In this document: positions 43,701-51,756 of the stretch, in pieces
Layout of the letters: each line of letters starts with the position of its first letter
Position numbering within the stretch: the first letter of the stretch is position 1
DNA from: an uncultured Oscillibacter sp.
Lineage (GTDB): Bacteria > Bacillota > Clostridia > Oscillospirales > Oscillospiraceae
Length of the DNA: 52,316 bases
Direction of reading: 5' to 3'
Assembly (NCBI GenBank): GCA_910585385.1
Contig: CAJUDV010000014.1
Span: forward strand, 1-52,316
Program-made: the position numbers and the translations under genes
Notes under the pieces: model-generated
Told to the model about the DNA's origin: nothing
Databases searched by the model: none
The model's input: the letters and a program-made list of their open reading frames with translations, nothing else

Positions 43701-45077
43701 CCCAGGAGCCGGTATGAGGGCACGGTGTCCATCCCCTTTACCGGGCGGGATGCCGGCGGAAACGAGTTTGAGGGTACCGTCTCCATCGCCGTGGGCCAGG
43801 GTACCGGGCGGGTGGTGAGCTACTCCACCGCCAGCGGCGGCCTGGTGCGGTTCAACGCCGGTGATTTTAACGCCGCCTGCCGCAGCGCCACGGGAGATGA
43901 TCTCAGTTATCTCAGCTTCGATCTGCCCGCGAGCCGGTACGGTACGCTGTACTACCAGTACAACGCCGCCCGGGGCACCGGCACTCTGGTCACCACAGCC
44001 AGCAGTTACTACCGCAGCGGCGGCAGCCGCCTGCTGGACGATGTGTATTTCGCCTCCGCCAATGTCAACGGCGTGGCCTCCTTCCAGTACACCGCCAGGA
44101 GCACCGGCGGCGAGCGGTTCACCGGCACGGTGGAGATCGCCATCGGCAACGCCGGTTTGGACAGCGGATATTCCAGCGGCACCCGGTATATCGGCAGCTC
44201 CACCCCCATTGGCCTGCGGTCTCAGGACTTTGAGTCCGCCTGCCAGTCAGCGGTGGGCGGCACGCTGTCCCACATCCGCTTTGACAGCCTGCCCGGCGAG
44301 AACGCGGGACGGCTGTATATGAACTACGAGTCCCCCAGCCGTCCCGGGGCCCCCGCTACCACCACCTCCAACTACACCGCCAGCAGCGGCCTGGCCATTG
44401 GCCAGCTGTCCTTTGTGCCCAAGGCGGGGTATCAGGGGCAGGTGAGCATTCCCTACACCGGGTACAGCACCCAGGGGGGGAGCTTCAGCGGCAGCGTGAC
44501 CATTGACATTTCCAGCGGCTACTGCGCCACTCCCTTCTACGACGTGGACGGCGGCTGGGAGTGGGCGAAGCCCTCCGTGGAGTTTCTCCGGTACGCGGGG
44601 ATCTCCAACGGGTACAGCAACGGTTCCTTCCGGCCCTCCCGGTCCATCAGCCGGGGCGAGTTCACGCTGATGGTCTGCCGGGCCTTTGGATTTGACACCA
44701 GCGCCAAGGTCTCCAGCTTCCCGGACGTGCCCGCCAGCAGTCCCTACGCCGGGGCTGTGGCCACGGCCAGAAGCATGGGCATCGTGGAGGGCAGCGGCGG
44801 CCGCTTCCGGCCCGACAGCGCCATCACCCGCCAGAGCGCCATGACCATCATCTGCCGGGCCATGAAGGCCGCGGGGGAGAAGGTCCCGGTGACAGGCAGT
44901 TCTGTTTTGAGCGCGTACAGCGATCAGTCGCGGATTGCCTCTCATGCCAGGGAGTCTGTGGCGGCGCTGGTGAGTCTGGGCGTGGTGAAGGGCAGCAGCG
45001 ATATGCGGATCAATCCCACCCGGTCCATCAGCCGGGCGGAGATGGCCGTGATTCTCCACCGTGTGCTGACACTCTGA
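40728..45077 (+). CDS. Giant Ig-like (Big_2)/cadherin-like/SLH surface protein
   Basis: This is a 1,449-residue exported protein. It has a signal peptide (about 1-28; GALLLALVLAFSLVPAAGA), six Big_2-type Ig-like domains (about 30-550; VTWSVTSGSAVTV, GVVTGVKAG), six modules of about 117 residues (about 553-1260) each ending in a strand like VPYTGYDTAGQTY, and three C-terminal SLH-type domains (about 1264-1449). SLH placement at the opposite end from the preceding giant protein suggests outward projection in reverse. ATG 40728 follows AAGGAG; GTG 40716 overlaps that site. It is probably an adhesin or S-layer-linked fibre. No enzyme motif was recognised. Confidence 0.85.
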   Translation: MRSRLFRRAGALLLALVLAFSLVPAAGAAVTSVQLSESSLTLKVNDSVQLTATVNLDVGDTTTETKVKWTADDPTVVSGEFGKDGTSITLTGSKEGSTTITATSTADPTQSASCTVTVGPADPPAAPTVDRVEVTPGTLKMTVGGGTERLTATVFMSDGTENSNVTWSVTSGSAVTVTAAGVVTAQSEGDATVTATSTADPAKSADCTVKVEAAPPAVPTVTKVEVSPKTLEMTVGEAAKPLTATVTMSDGTTNSNVTWSVTSGSAVTVSAAGAVTGKSAGNATVTAAAGGKSDSCAVTVKAPVINVPVTGVSIDGGGTQSVAEGKKLELKALIVPANASNKNVTWSSANPAVASVDKDTGVVTGVKAGGPVSITVTTADGGFSASTNVTVIASVGNFMITPSRGASPINVGKSTLTLSASTDKAVTWSSENDEIATVNASGQVTGISPGKVKITAAAADGSKGEYLVEVSGLVIEETDVKIVVGYSKTIAYVAYGAAATGNDSPRWSSNPESIATVTNGGRVTGMAPGVTTVTIAKGRYTAECKVTVAEDVADAIERTLNAGEKLDFPSLLSDLNSRCQEKTEASLDYITNLQVAPSQGILHYRYGSPDTPNHGVGGVEQYYVSASSGSGRRTISDLSFVPAGGFKGMAVIEYTGYSSDGRTFHGTIRVDVKNSGDVTYSTAMGRALTLTAKEFKDICQLKTSRNASYVTFTQPSGNKGTLYYNYTPNQYSQKVDGSTKYYLSSSPSLEKVTFVPAENFTGTVSVPYRCTDTTGGGYSGTMTINIYAADGGGSGGVEYDTGINQRVTLNASDFNRACQEFNSRTLNYIYFDELPPAAQGILYYNYTSSSSNRVDTSTRYNRSNTGTRISNITFVPASNFSGTVTVPYTGYDTAGQTYKDNLVIHVSDAAGTVYYTADVNDPVTFRAEDFNEACQRANNSSLNYITLSLPSSSVGTLYRDYRSSSNTGTRLASSTRLYRGGNPSVSDVTFVPRSRYEGTVSIPFTGRDAGGNEFEGTVSIAVGQGTGRVVSYSTASGGLVRFNAGDFNAACRSATGDDLSYLSFDLPASRYGTLYYQYNAARGTGTLVTTASSYYRSGGSRLLDDVYFASANVNGVASFQYTARSTGGERFTGTVEIAIGNAGLDSGYSSGTRYIGSSTPIGLRSQDFESACQSAVGGTLSHIRFDSLPGENAGRLYMNYESPSRPGAPATTTSNYTASSGLAIGQLSFVPKAGYQGQVSIPYTGYSTQGGSFSGSVTIDISSGYCATPFYDVDGGWEWAKPSVEFLRYAGISNGYSNGSFRPSRSISRGEFTLMVCRAFGFDTSAKVSSFPDVPASSPYAGAVATARSMGIVEGSGGRFRPDSAITRQSAMTIICRAMKAAGEKVPVTGSSVLSAYSDQSRIASHARESVAALVSLGVVKGSSDMRINPTRSISRAEMAVILHRVLTL
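41192..41534 (+). repeat. DNA direct repeat within Ig-like modules
   Basis: Two 67-base copies (41192-41258 and 41468-41534), 276 bases apart, differ at two positions and share a perfect 48-base core. They encode the VTWSVTSGSAVTV strand in adjacent Ig-like domains, so modules may be gained or lost by recombination. Confidence 0.85.
42385..44510 (+). repeat. Six tandem cadherin-like modules
   Basis: Six units averaging about 350 bases start near 42385, 42755, 43114, 43459, 43807 and 44162. Each has a DF-x-x-[AI]-C-[QR] helix, a GTLYYNY-type strand and a [IVF]-x-[YF]-T-G-x4-G ending. They resemble tandem-95/cadherin-like repeats, but the internal Cys after the DF helix is constant and unusual. 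Confidence 0.75.
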
Positions 45078-45127
45078 TAGGAAGCGCCGGATTTTTATCG
45101 GATCTGAGGCCTTGACCCAAAGGGGCC

Positions 45128-45175
45128 GGAGCGCCGGGATGGCGGAGAGGTTCTGGATCTCTCCGCCGGCGCTCC
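45128..45175 (+). promoter_or_regulatory. Long hairpin before the second PilZ gene
   Basis: An 8-bp outer stem (45128-45135 with 45168-45175) is stacked on a 9-bp inner stem (45141-45149 with 45159-45167) with a 5-base bulge. No T tract follows, so it may be a leader structure or mRNA-stability element rather than a terminator. Confidence 0.45.
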
Positions 45176-45223
45176 GCAGCCTGCCGGACAAGGCGCAAGC
45201 AAAGAAAAGAGGAGAGAAAACCG

Positions 45224-45934
45224 ATGAAATTTTTCAAGGGGACTCTGCGGTCCGTGCCACAGAAAGCGGACGCGGCGCCGGGGGACCGGAAGGGCTCCAG
45301 AGAGGAGCCGGAGTTTTCCTCCGGCACGAGGGTAGAGGTCCTGACTATGGAGAACCACTTACTCTTTGTGGGGCGGCTGAGGGTTCTGGGCGGCGGCGTT
45401 CTGGAGATGCGGAGAGATACCGGCGATCCGCTGCCCCAGGCCCTGTACAACAGCAAGGTAAAGCTCCGGGGCTTTCAGAGGAACTCCCAGCCTTTCTGCG
45501 TGACCGGCACGGTGGGCAAGAGTTCCCGGGATTTTTGGCAGGTCGAGAATTTGGAGATCCTTCAGAGCAGGGAGAACCGCAGCTTCTTCCGCCAGAACAC
45601 CGAACTGGATGCCCGAGTGATGCCCAGCGGCCACTACCGCGGCACGAGCCGGGAGATGACAGAGTGCAAGGTGCTGGATGTCAGCGCCGGCGGCGCCCGG
45701 ATTTTGAGCCGGAACGTGTATCTGGAGGGCGATCGCTTTCAGCTGGAGGCGGAGCTGCTGCCGGATGAAAGACCCTTCTCCGTCGTCTGCCAGGTTCTGC
45801 GCATCACGCCGAGAAAGGGATTTAAGTACGAGTACGGCTGTAAATTTGAGGGGCTGAGCGAGCAGGAGCAGCAGCGGCTGCTGCGGGCGGTGTTCATCAT
45901 CCAGCGCAAAATGCTCCAGGCCCAGCGGGAGTGA
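45224..45934 (+). CDS. Second PilZ-domain protein
   Basis: The 236-residue protein has a polar N-terminus (1-35), a YcgR-like beta region (about 36-115) and a PilZ domain. RxxxR is at residues 119-123 (RSFFR) and DxSxxG at 152-157 (DVSAGG), so c-di-GMP binding is likely. The protein ends in a helical tail (EQEQQRLLRAVFIIQRKML). It follows the second giant SLH gene by 146 bases and has its own terminator. It resembles the PilZ protein at 34939-35562 in plan but not closely in sequence. Confidence 0.85.
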   Translation: MKFFKGTLRSVPQKADAAPGDRKGSREEPEFSSGTRVEVLTMENHLLFVGRLRVLGGGVLEMRRDTGDPLPQALYNSKVKLRGFQRNSQPFCVTGTVGKSSRDFWQVENLEILQSRENRSFFRQNTELDARVMPSGHYRGTSREMTECKVLDVSAGGARILSRNVYLEGDRFQLEAELLPDERPFSVVCQVLRITPRKGFKYEYGCKFEGLSEQEQQRLLRAVFIIQRKMLQAQRE

Positions 45935-45970
45935 GCGGTGCGGAGGAAATTGGAATACAGGTTCTAAGAG

Positions 45971-46016
45971 ACAAAGAGGCCGCGGGACGGAGCAATCCGT
46001 CCCGCGGCCTCTTTGT
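45971..46016 (+). terminator. Intrinsic terminator after the second PilZ gene
   Basis: A 20-bp perfect stem (45971-45990 with 45997-46016), 6-base loop, ending in a CTCTTTGT arm and followed shortly by ATTTTT. Confidence 0.88.
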
Positions 46017-46138
46017 GACAATTTTTCCGGTTTGACGTATGAAAGACAAAATTTCAGAGACCCTAATTCAAAGCAAACCACCATATTGCCGGGAGGGTTT
46101 GCCGCTTTCTCCCGGCCCTGAAAAAGGAGTGACCCATT

Positions 46139-47362
46139 TTGGAGACTGGAATCCATAACACATCCGAGATCGGGCGTCTGAAAAAGGTCCTGCTGCACCG
46201 CCCCGGCGGAGAGCTGGAAAATTTGATGCCGGAATATCTGGAGCGGCTGTTGTTTGACGACATCCCCTACCTGCGGGAGGCCCAAAAGGAGCACGACGCC
46301 TTTGCCGAGTGTTTGCGCCAGCAGGGGGTAGAGGTGGTGTATCTGACCGACCTGGTGGTCAATTCCATCACCAGCGGCGAGGTGCGCAAGGGCTTTATCC
46401 GCCAGTTCCTGGACGAGGCGGACGTCCAGGACCCCCGGATGCGGGAGTGTCTGGAGGAGTACCTTGGCAGGATGCGGGACCGGGAGATGGTATCCGCTAT
46501 GATGGCCGGCGTCCGCAAGAGCCAGCTGCGCCAGGGCAGCGGCCGGCTGGGAGACTTTCTGCCGGCGGAGGGGGACGACTACCCCTTTGCCGTGGACCCC
46601 ATGCCCAACCTCTATTTTACCCGGGACCCCTTCGCCACCATCGGCACCGGCGTGTCCATCCACAAGATGCACACCGCCACCCGCAACCGGGAGACGCTGT
46701 TCGGCAAGCTGATCTTTGAGCACAATCCGGAGTATATGCACGCCCCCCGCTGGTACGACCGGGGGGAGGTCTCCTCCCTGGAGGGCGGCGACATCCTGGT
46801 GCTGTCCCCTCAGGTGCTGGCTGTGGGCATCTCACAGCGCACCCGGGAGAACTCCATCGACACCCTGGCGGAGGCGGTGCTGACCCGCAGCCAGACCTTT
46901 AAGAAGATCCTGGCCTTTAACATCCCCAAGACCCGCTCCTTCATGCACCTGGACACCGTGTTTACCATGGTGGACCGGGACAAGTTCACCGTCCATCCCA
47001 ACATCCTCTCCAGCATCACCGTGTTTGTCATGGAGCTGGATGAGAACCGGCAGATGAAAATCCGTCAGGAGGAGGGGCGTTTGGAGGACATCCTCAAAGA
47101 GCACCTGGAGCTGGACCGCGTGACATTGATCCCCTGCGGACGGGGCAGCGAAATCGACGCCGCCCGGGAGCAGTGGAACGACGGCAGCAACACCCTGGCC
47201 ATCGGCCCCGGGGAGGTGGTGGTCTACTCCCGGAACTATGTGACCAACCGCTCTTTGGAGGAGGCGGGAATCAAGATCCACACCATCCCCAGCGCGGAGC
47301 TGAGCCGCGGACGGGGCGGGCCGCGGTGCATGTCCATGCCCCTGTGGAGGGAGGACCCCTGA
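46139..47362 (+). CDS. arcA: Arginine deiminase
   Basis: This enzyme hydrolyses arginine to citrulline and ammonia, the first step of the arginine deiminase energy pathway. The 407 residues have all catalytic positions: Asp163 (FTRDPFA), Glu215 (SSLEGGD), His270 and Asp272 (FMHLDTVF) and the nucleophile Cys397 (GGPRCMSMPL). The start is TTG 46139 with AAAGGAG nine bases upstream. An 8-bp hairpin (46088-46095 with 46109-46116) lies just before the ribosome site. The arcB and carrier genes follow on the same strand. Confidence 0.96.
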   Translation: METGIHNTSEIGRLKKVLLHRPGGELENLMPEYLERLLFDDIPYLREAQKEHDAFAECLRQQGVEVVYLTDLVVNSITSGEVRKGFIRQFLDEADVQDPRMRECLEEYLGRMRDREMVSAMMAGVRKSQLRQGSGRLGDFLPAEGDDYPFAVDPMPNLYFTRDPFATIGTGVSIHKMHTATRNRETLFGKLIFEHNPEYMHAPRWYDRGEVSSLEGGDILVLSPQVLAVGISQRTRENSIDTLAEAVLTRSQTFKKILAFNIPKTRSFMHLDTVFTMVDRDKFTVHPNILSSITVFVMELDENRQMKIRQEEGRLEDILKEHLELDRVTLIPCGRGSEIDAAREQWNDGSNTLAIGPGEVVVYSRNYVTNRSLEEAGIKIHTIPSAELSRGRGGPRCMSMPLWREDP

Positions 47363-47437
47363 CCCTGAGGGCGTCCCGCGCCTGCGATGCGGGGCCCTTT
47401 GCACCCGATTTTGTAAAATGAAAAGGAGAATTTCACT

Positions 47438-48436
47438 ATGGCAGTCAATCTGAAAGGCAGAAGCTTTCTGACATTACAGGACTTCACCCCCGCGGAGATC
47501 CGCTATCTCCTGGACCTGGGCCACGACCTGAAGGCCAAGCGCCGCGCCGGCATCTGCGACCCCGCCCTGAAGGGCAAGCACATTGTCCTCCTCTTCGAGA
47601 AGACCTCCACCCGCACAAGGTGCTCTTTTGAGGTGGCCGCCACCCAGGAGGGGGCCCACGTCACCTACCTGGACGCCGGCAGCTCCCAGATGGGCAAAAA
47701 GGAGTCCCTGGAGGACTCCGCCAAAGTGCTGGGCCGGTTCTTTGACGGCATCGAGTACCGGGGCTATGCCCAGAAAAACGTGGAGGAGCTGGCAAAGTAC
47801 GCCGGCGTTCCGGTGTGGAACGGCCTCACCGACGCCGACCATCCCACCCAGATTCTGGCAGATATGATGACCATCGAGGAGCACTGCCACAAGCCCCTGA
47901 ACCAAATTAAAATTGTCTTCCCCGGCGATGTGCGTAATAACATGTGCTACGCCTGGATGATCGGTGCCGCCAAAATGGGGATGCACTTCGTGGGCATCGG
48001 CCCGGAGAAGCTGGCCAGGGAGATGGACCAGGAGGTGGTCAAGACCACCTTCGCCACCGCCCGGGAGAACGGCGGCCTGCTGGAGATCACCGACAACATG
48101 AACGACGTGAAGGACGCCGACGTCATCTACGGAGACATCTGGGCCTCCATGGGCGAGGAGGCGCTGATCCCCGAGCGGGCGGAGCTGCTGTCCCCCTTCC
48201 GGGTGACGGAGGAGACCATGAAGGCCACCGGCAACCCCAACGTGCTCTATATGCACTGCCTGCCCTCCTTCCACGACTTTGAGACGAAGCTTGCCAAGGA
48301 GTGGAAGGACAAGGGTGTGGACATTCGGGAAGTCACCGACGAGGTGTTCCGGGGCCGCCACAGCGTGGTTTTTGACGAGGCGGAGAACCGGATGCACTCC
48401 ATTAAGGCGGTACTGGTGGCCACCATCGGAAAATAA
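47438..48436 (+). CDS. arcB: Ornithine carbamoyltransferase (catabolic)
   Basis: The enzyme converts citrulline and phosphate to ornithine and carbamoyl phosphate in the deiminase pathway, or the reverse in biosynthesis. The 332 residues have the carbamoyl-phosphate motif STRTR (57-61), HPTQ, the DVRNN strand, the ornithine SMG loop (ASMGEE) and HCLPSFHD. Position after arcA and before a carrier argues for the catabolic role. AAAGGAG precedes the ATG. Carbamate kinase (arcC), which would recover ATP, is not in the window. Confidence 0.95.
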   Translation: MAVNLKGRSFLTLQDFTPAEIRYLLDLGHDLKAKRRAGICDPALKGKHIVLLFEKTSTRTRCSFEVAATQEGAHVTYLDAGSSQMGKKESLEDSAKVLGRFFDGIEYRGYAQKNVEELAKYAGVPVWNGLTDADHPTQILADMMTIEEHCHKPLNQIKIVFPGDVRNNMCYAWMIGAAKMGMHFVGIGPEKLAREMDQEVVKTTFATARENGGLLEITDNMNDVKDADVIYGDIWASMGEEALIPERAELLSPFRVTEETMKATGNPNVLYMHCLPSFHDFETKLAKEWKDKGVDIREVTDEVFRGRHSVVFDEAENRMHSIKAVLVATIGK

Positions 48437-48449
48437 AGGGGGCGTTCCT

Positions 48450-49841
48450 TTGGAGAAGTCCAAGTTTCGGATGCCCACGGCCTACACCATTCTCTTTCTG
48501 CTGATTATTCTGGTGGCCGCCGCCACATGGGTGATTCCCTCCGGCACCTACGAGTATGTGGACGGGGTGCCGGAGGCGGGCACCTACCACGCCACTGCCC
48601 CCACGCCCCAGGGCGCCGGGGCGGTGCTGAAAGCCGCCTTCTCCGGCTTCTACGACGCCGTGGACGTCTGCATATTTATTTTAATGGTAGGCGGCTTTCT
48701 GGGCGTGGTGATGAAGACCGGCGCGGTGGACGCCGGCGTGGCCCGCATCATCCAGCGGCTGGGGGGCCGGGAGAAGTGGCTCATCCCCATTCTGATGCTG
48801 CTCTTCGGCCTGGGAGGCACCACCTACGGCATGTGGGAGGAGACCATGGCCTTTTACCCCCTGCTGATTCCCGTGTTTTTGGCGGCGGGCTATGACGCGG
48901 TGGTGGGCATCTCCGTGATTTTGCTGGGGGCGGGCGCGGGCGTCATCAGCTCCACCGTCAACCCCTTCGCCACCGGCATCGCCGCGGGCTTTGCCGGGGT
49001 GTCCCTGGGGGAGGGGATTTTGCTCCGGGTCCTCCAGTGGATTGTGTTTGAGAGTGCTGCCATCTGGTATGTCTCCGCCTACGCCGCCAGGGTGAAAAAG
49101 AACCCCTCCCGCTCCGTGGTGGGCGTGGGTGCGGGCAAGATCCAGGTGAGCATGGAAGAGCCCCAGCCGGTGTTCACCCCCAAGCGCAAGCTCATCATGG
49201 TTCTCTTCACCCTGGTGTTCCTGGTGATGGTCTACGGCGTCATTCCCTTTGACGAGATGGGCCTGGCCCTGCCGTCCTTAGGATGGTGGTTCCCGGAGCT
49301 CAGCGCGCTGTTCCTGCTGGGCGGCGTGGTCATCGGCTTTCTGGACGGCCAGCGGGAGGACGAGGTGGCGGAGACCTTTGTGGCCGGCTGCGCGGACCTG
49401 CTGGGGGTGGCCTTTATCATCGGCGTCAGCCGGGGCATTACCGTGCTGATGAACGACGGCGGCATCACGGACACCATCCTCCACTGGGGGGAGGAGGCCC
49501 TCTCCGGCGCGGGAGCGGTCAGCTTTGTGCTGCTGGTGTATTTGCTCTACCTGCCCCTGACGGTGTTGATTCCCTCCTCCTCGGGCCTTGCCACGCTGTC
49601 GGTGCCCATCATGGCCCCTCTGGGGGAGTTCGCCGGTGTGGGCGGCGATCTGGTGGTGACGGCATTTCAGTCCGCCTCGGGCCTTGTGAACATTGTCACG
49701 CCCACGGCGGCGGTGGTCATGGGCGCACTGGCCCTGGGCCACGTTCCCTATGACCGCTGGCTGAAATACGTCTGGAAACTGGTGCTGTATTTCCTGCTGC
49801 TGACCATGGTGTTCCTGGTGGTGGGCGTGTGGCTGGGATAG
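48450..49841 (+). CDS. YfcC-family membrane carrier, probable arginine/ornithine exchanger
   Basis: The 463-residue membrane protein has about 11-12 hydrophobic segments, opening MPTAYTILFLLIILVAAATWVIPSGTYEYV and later LGGTTYGMWEET and PSSSGLATLSVPIM, typical of YfcC/DcuC-type carriers. The ribosome site AAAGGGGG lies seven bases before TTG 48450, so that start is used. Members of this family next to arcA/arcB are commonly taken as arginine-ornithine exchangers; substrate is inferred from context only. A hairpin follows at 49851-49876. Confidence 0.85.
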   Translation: MEKSKFRMPTAYTILFLLIILVAAATWVIPSGTYEYVDGVPEAGTYHATAPTPQGAGAVLKAAFSGFYDAVDVCIFILMVGGFLGVVMKTGAVDAGVARIIQRLGGREKWLIPILMLLFGLGGTTYGMWEETMAFYPLLIPVFLAAGYDAVVGISVILLGAGAGVISSTVNPFATGIAAGFAGVSLGEGILLRVLQWIVFESAAIWYVSAYAARVKKNPSRSVVGVGAGKIQVSMEEPQPVFTPKRKLIMVLFTLVFLVMVYGVIPFDEMGLALPSLGWWFPELSALFLLGGVVIGFLDGQREDEVAETFVAGCADLLGVAFIIGVSRGITVLMNDGGITDTILHWGEEALSGAGAVSFVLLVYLLYLPLTVLIPSSSGLATLSVPIMAPLGEFAGVGGDLVVTAFQSASGLVNIVTPTAAVVMGALALGHVPYDRWLKYVWKLVLYFLLLTMVFLVVGVWLG

Positions 49842-49850
49842 AGGACATGA

Positions 49851-49876
49851 GAGGCGGACGCAGCGGCGTCCGCCTC
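49851..49876 (+). terminator. Hairpin after the carrier gene
   Basis: An 11-bp perfect stem (49851-49861 with 49866-49876), 4-base loop; no T tract follows, so termination strength is uncertain. Confidence 0.55.
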
Positions 49877-49884
49877 TCGGCGCT

Positions 49885-49918
49885 GCGCAGTGAATATTCA
49901 TTACAATATTCACTGCGC
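49885..49918. promoter_or_regulatory. 14-bp inverted repeat, possible ArgR-type operator
   Basis: Perfect arms GCGCAGTGAATATT and its complement flank CATTAC. The half-site TGAAT appears in both orientations, and TGAATATTCA (49891-49900) is itself a palindrome, resembling ARG boxes bound by ArgR/AhrC. It lies between the arginine genes and the amino-acid importer. It could instead be an RNA hairpin. Confidence 0.45.
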
Positions 49919-50026
49919 CACGAAGGAGATACTTAAAAAATCAACAAAAAATAGGAGAGACGCAGCAGGTTTTCTGGGAAAATGGAAGAAGCAACCAAAT
50001 AAATATACATAAATTCTGACAAGCTA

Positions 50027-50055
50027 TTGACAGTTGGGCCAGAGAGTGGTAAGGT
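50027..50055 (+). promoter_or_regulatory. Candidate sigma-A promoter of the amino-acid importer
   Basis: A perfect TTGACA (50027-50032), 17-base spacer and a weak -10 TAAGGT (50050-50055), about 85 bases before the start codon. Confidence 0.5.
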
Positions 50056-50139
50056 ATCCACATCTCAACGGGAGGCCCCGTTTGAATGTGTAATTGTTCC
50101 GGATCGGAAAGAAACTTGATGGAAAAGGAAGATTGTATT

Positions 50140-50958
50140 ATGAAGAAGTATTTTGCGCTTTTGCTGACTCTGGCCATGGTCCTGAGCCTGGCCGCCTGCG
50201 GCGGCGACAAGCCTGCCTCCCCTGACACTCCCGCTGATGTGGACGGCGCCGCCACGGTCTTCGCCACCGTGGAAGAGGGCAAGCTCCACATGTCCACCAA
50301 CGCCGAGTTCCCTCCCTACGAGATGACCACCGATGCCGGCGGCTTCGAGGGCATCGATGTGGAGGTGGCGGACGCCATCGCCAAGAAGCTGGGACTGGAG
50401 CTGGTGGTGGACGACATGGGCTTTGACGCCGCTCTCACCGCTGTCCAGACCGGTCAGAGCGACATCGCCATGGCTGGCATCACCGTCACCGATGAGCGGA
50501 AAGAGGTCATGGATTTCTCCGACAGCTACGCCACCGGTATCCAGGTGGTCATCGTCAAGGAGGACTCCCCCATTCAGACGGTGGATGACCTGGCGAACGC
50601 CGAGATGATCGGCTGCCAGAAAGCCACCACCGGTTATATCTACTGCTCCGACTCCCCGGAGAACGGCGGCTACGGCGAGGACCATGTCACCGCCTACGAT
50701 ACCGGCGCCCTGGCGGTCATGGCCCTGGTCAACGGCCAGATTGACGCCGTGGTCATCGACAACGAGCCCGCCAAGAGCTTCGTGGCGGCCAACGAGGGGT
50801 TGAAGATCCTGGACACCGAGTTCGCCGTGGAGGACTACGCCATCGGCTTTGCCAAGGGCAACACCGCCCTGCTGGAGGCCGTCAACGCCGCCATGGCGGA
50901 GCTGAAGGCCGACGGCACCTTCCAGAACATTGTGGATAAGTATATCACCGCCGAATAA
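50140..50958 (+). CDS. Polar amino-acid ABC transporter substrate-binding lipoprotein
   Basis: This is a surface lipoprotein of 272 residues. The signal peptide and lipobox end at Cys20 (LSLAACGG). The mature part has the type-3 solute-binding fold: FPPYEMTTDAGGFEGIDVEV, TDERKEVMDFSDSY, and the late VIDNEPAKSFV strand. The start is ATG 50140 after AAGGAA; longer readings upstream have no support. Downstream permease and ATPase genes complete the importer; a strong terminator separates this gene from them, probably giving excess binding protein. Arginine or related amino acid is likely from context; the ligand is not determinable here. Confidence 0.93.
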   Translation: MKKYFALLLTLAMVLSLAACGGDKPASPDTPADVDGAATVFATVEEGKLHMSTNAEFPPYEMTTDAGGFEGIDVEVADAIAKKLGLELVVDDMGFDAALTAVQTGQSDIAMAGITVTDERKEVMDFSDSYATGIQVVIVKEDSPIQTVDDLANAEMIGCQKATTGYIYCSDSPENGGYGEDHVTAYDTGALAVMALVNGQIDAVVIDNEPAKSFVAANEGLKILDTEFAVEDYAIGFAKGNTALLEAVNAAMAELKADGTFQNIVDKYITAE

Positions 50959-50966
50959 GGAGATTG

Positions 50967-50995
50967 AAAAGGGCGGCCGAAGGGCCGCCCTTTTT
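50967..50995 (+). terminator. Intrinsic terminator between binding protein and permease
   Basis: A 12-bp stem (50967-50978 with 50983-50994), 4-base loop, with T residues at 50991-50995. Partial read-through would lower permease and ATPase levels relative to the binding protein. Confidence 0.88.
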
Positions 50996-51024
50996 CATCG
51001 TGGAGAAAGAGAGAGGAGGCCCCC

Positions 51025-51756
51025 ATGTTCCAATCGCTGACTGACTGGCTGATTCGCATTGGTCCCCGCCTGCAAAGGGCTTTCATTGAGGGTGACCGCT
51101 GGAAGCTCTACCTCCAGGGCTTAGGCACAACCCTGGAGCTGACTGTCATCGCCCTGATCTTCGGCGTGCTGCTGGGGTTGGTGGTGGCCGTCATCCGCTC
51201 CGCCCACGACCAGCAGCGCCTGGGACGGAGGAACCCCGTGCTGGGCATTTTAAACGTGCTCTGCCAGATCTACACCACCGTCATCCGGGGCACCCCCATG
51301 CTGGTGCAGCTGTTCATCTGGACCTTCGTCATCTTTCCCACCCAGCGCAACAAAGTGCTGGTGGCCTTTATCGGCCTGGGCGTCAACTCCGGTGCCTATG
51401 TGGCGGAGATCATCCGGGGCGGCCTTATGAGTGTGGACGCGGGCCAGTCCGAGGCGGGCCGCTCCCTGGGCCTGGGGTATTTTGACACCATGCGCTTTAT
51501 CGTCATCCCCCAGGCGTTTAAGAACATTCTGCCGTCCCTTGGCAACGAGTTCATCACGCTGTTCAAGGACACTTCCCTGGCCCAGGCTATCGGCGGCGCA
51601 GAGATGCTCTACTATGCCAGCACCATCGGCGGAAGGACATTCGACTATATGCCGCCCCTGCTGGGCATCGCCGCCATGTACTTAGTCATCGTCATCGTCT
51701 TCACCTGGCTCCAGGGACGGCTTGAAAGGAGGCTGCGGGAAAGTGATCGACGTTAA
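51025..51756 (+). CDS. Polar amino-acid ABC transporter permease
   Basis: This 243-residue inner-membrane permease of the His/Glu/Gln family has segments LGTTLELTVIALIFGVLLGLV and TTVIRGTPMLVQLFIWTFV. It carries the coupling-helix pattern of the family (EAGRSLGLGYFDTMRFIVIPQAF) that contacts the ATPase. GAGAGGAGG precedes its ATG. The reading ends 14 bases inside the ATPase gene. Confidence 0.94.
   Translation: MFQSLTDWLIRIGPRLQRAFIEGDRWKLYLQGLGTTLELTVIALIFGVLLGLVVAVIRSAHDQQRLGRRNPVLGILNVLCQIYTTVIRGTPMLVQLFIWTFVIFPTQRNKVLVAFIGLGVNSGAYVAEIIRGGLMSVDAGQSEAGRSLGLGYFDTMRFIVIPQAFKNILPSLGNEFITLFKDTSLAQAIGGAEMLYYASTIGGRTFDYMPPLLGIAAMYLVIVIVFTWLQGRLERRLRESDRR

Noticed and set aside
45128..45175. Hairpin as a terminator of the giant Ig/SLH gene
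   Set aside because: No T tract follows on the plus strand.
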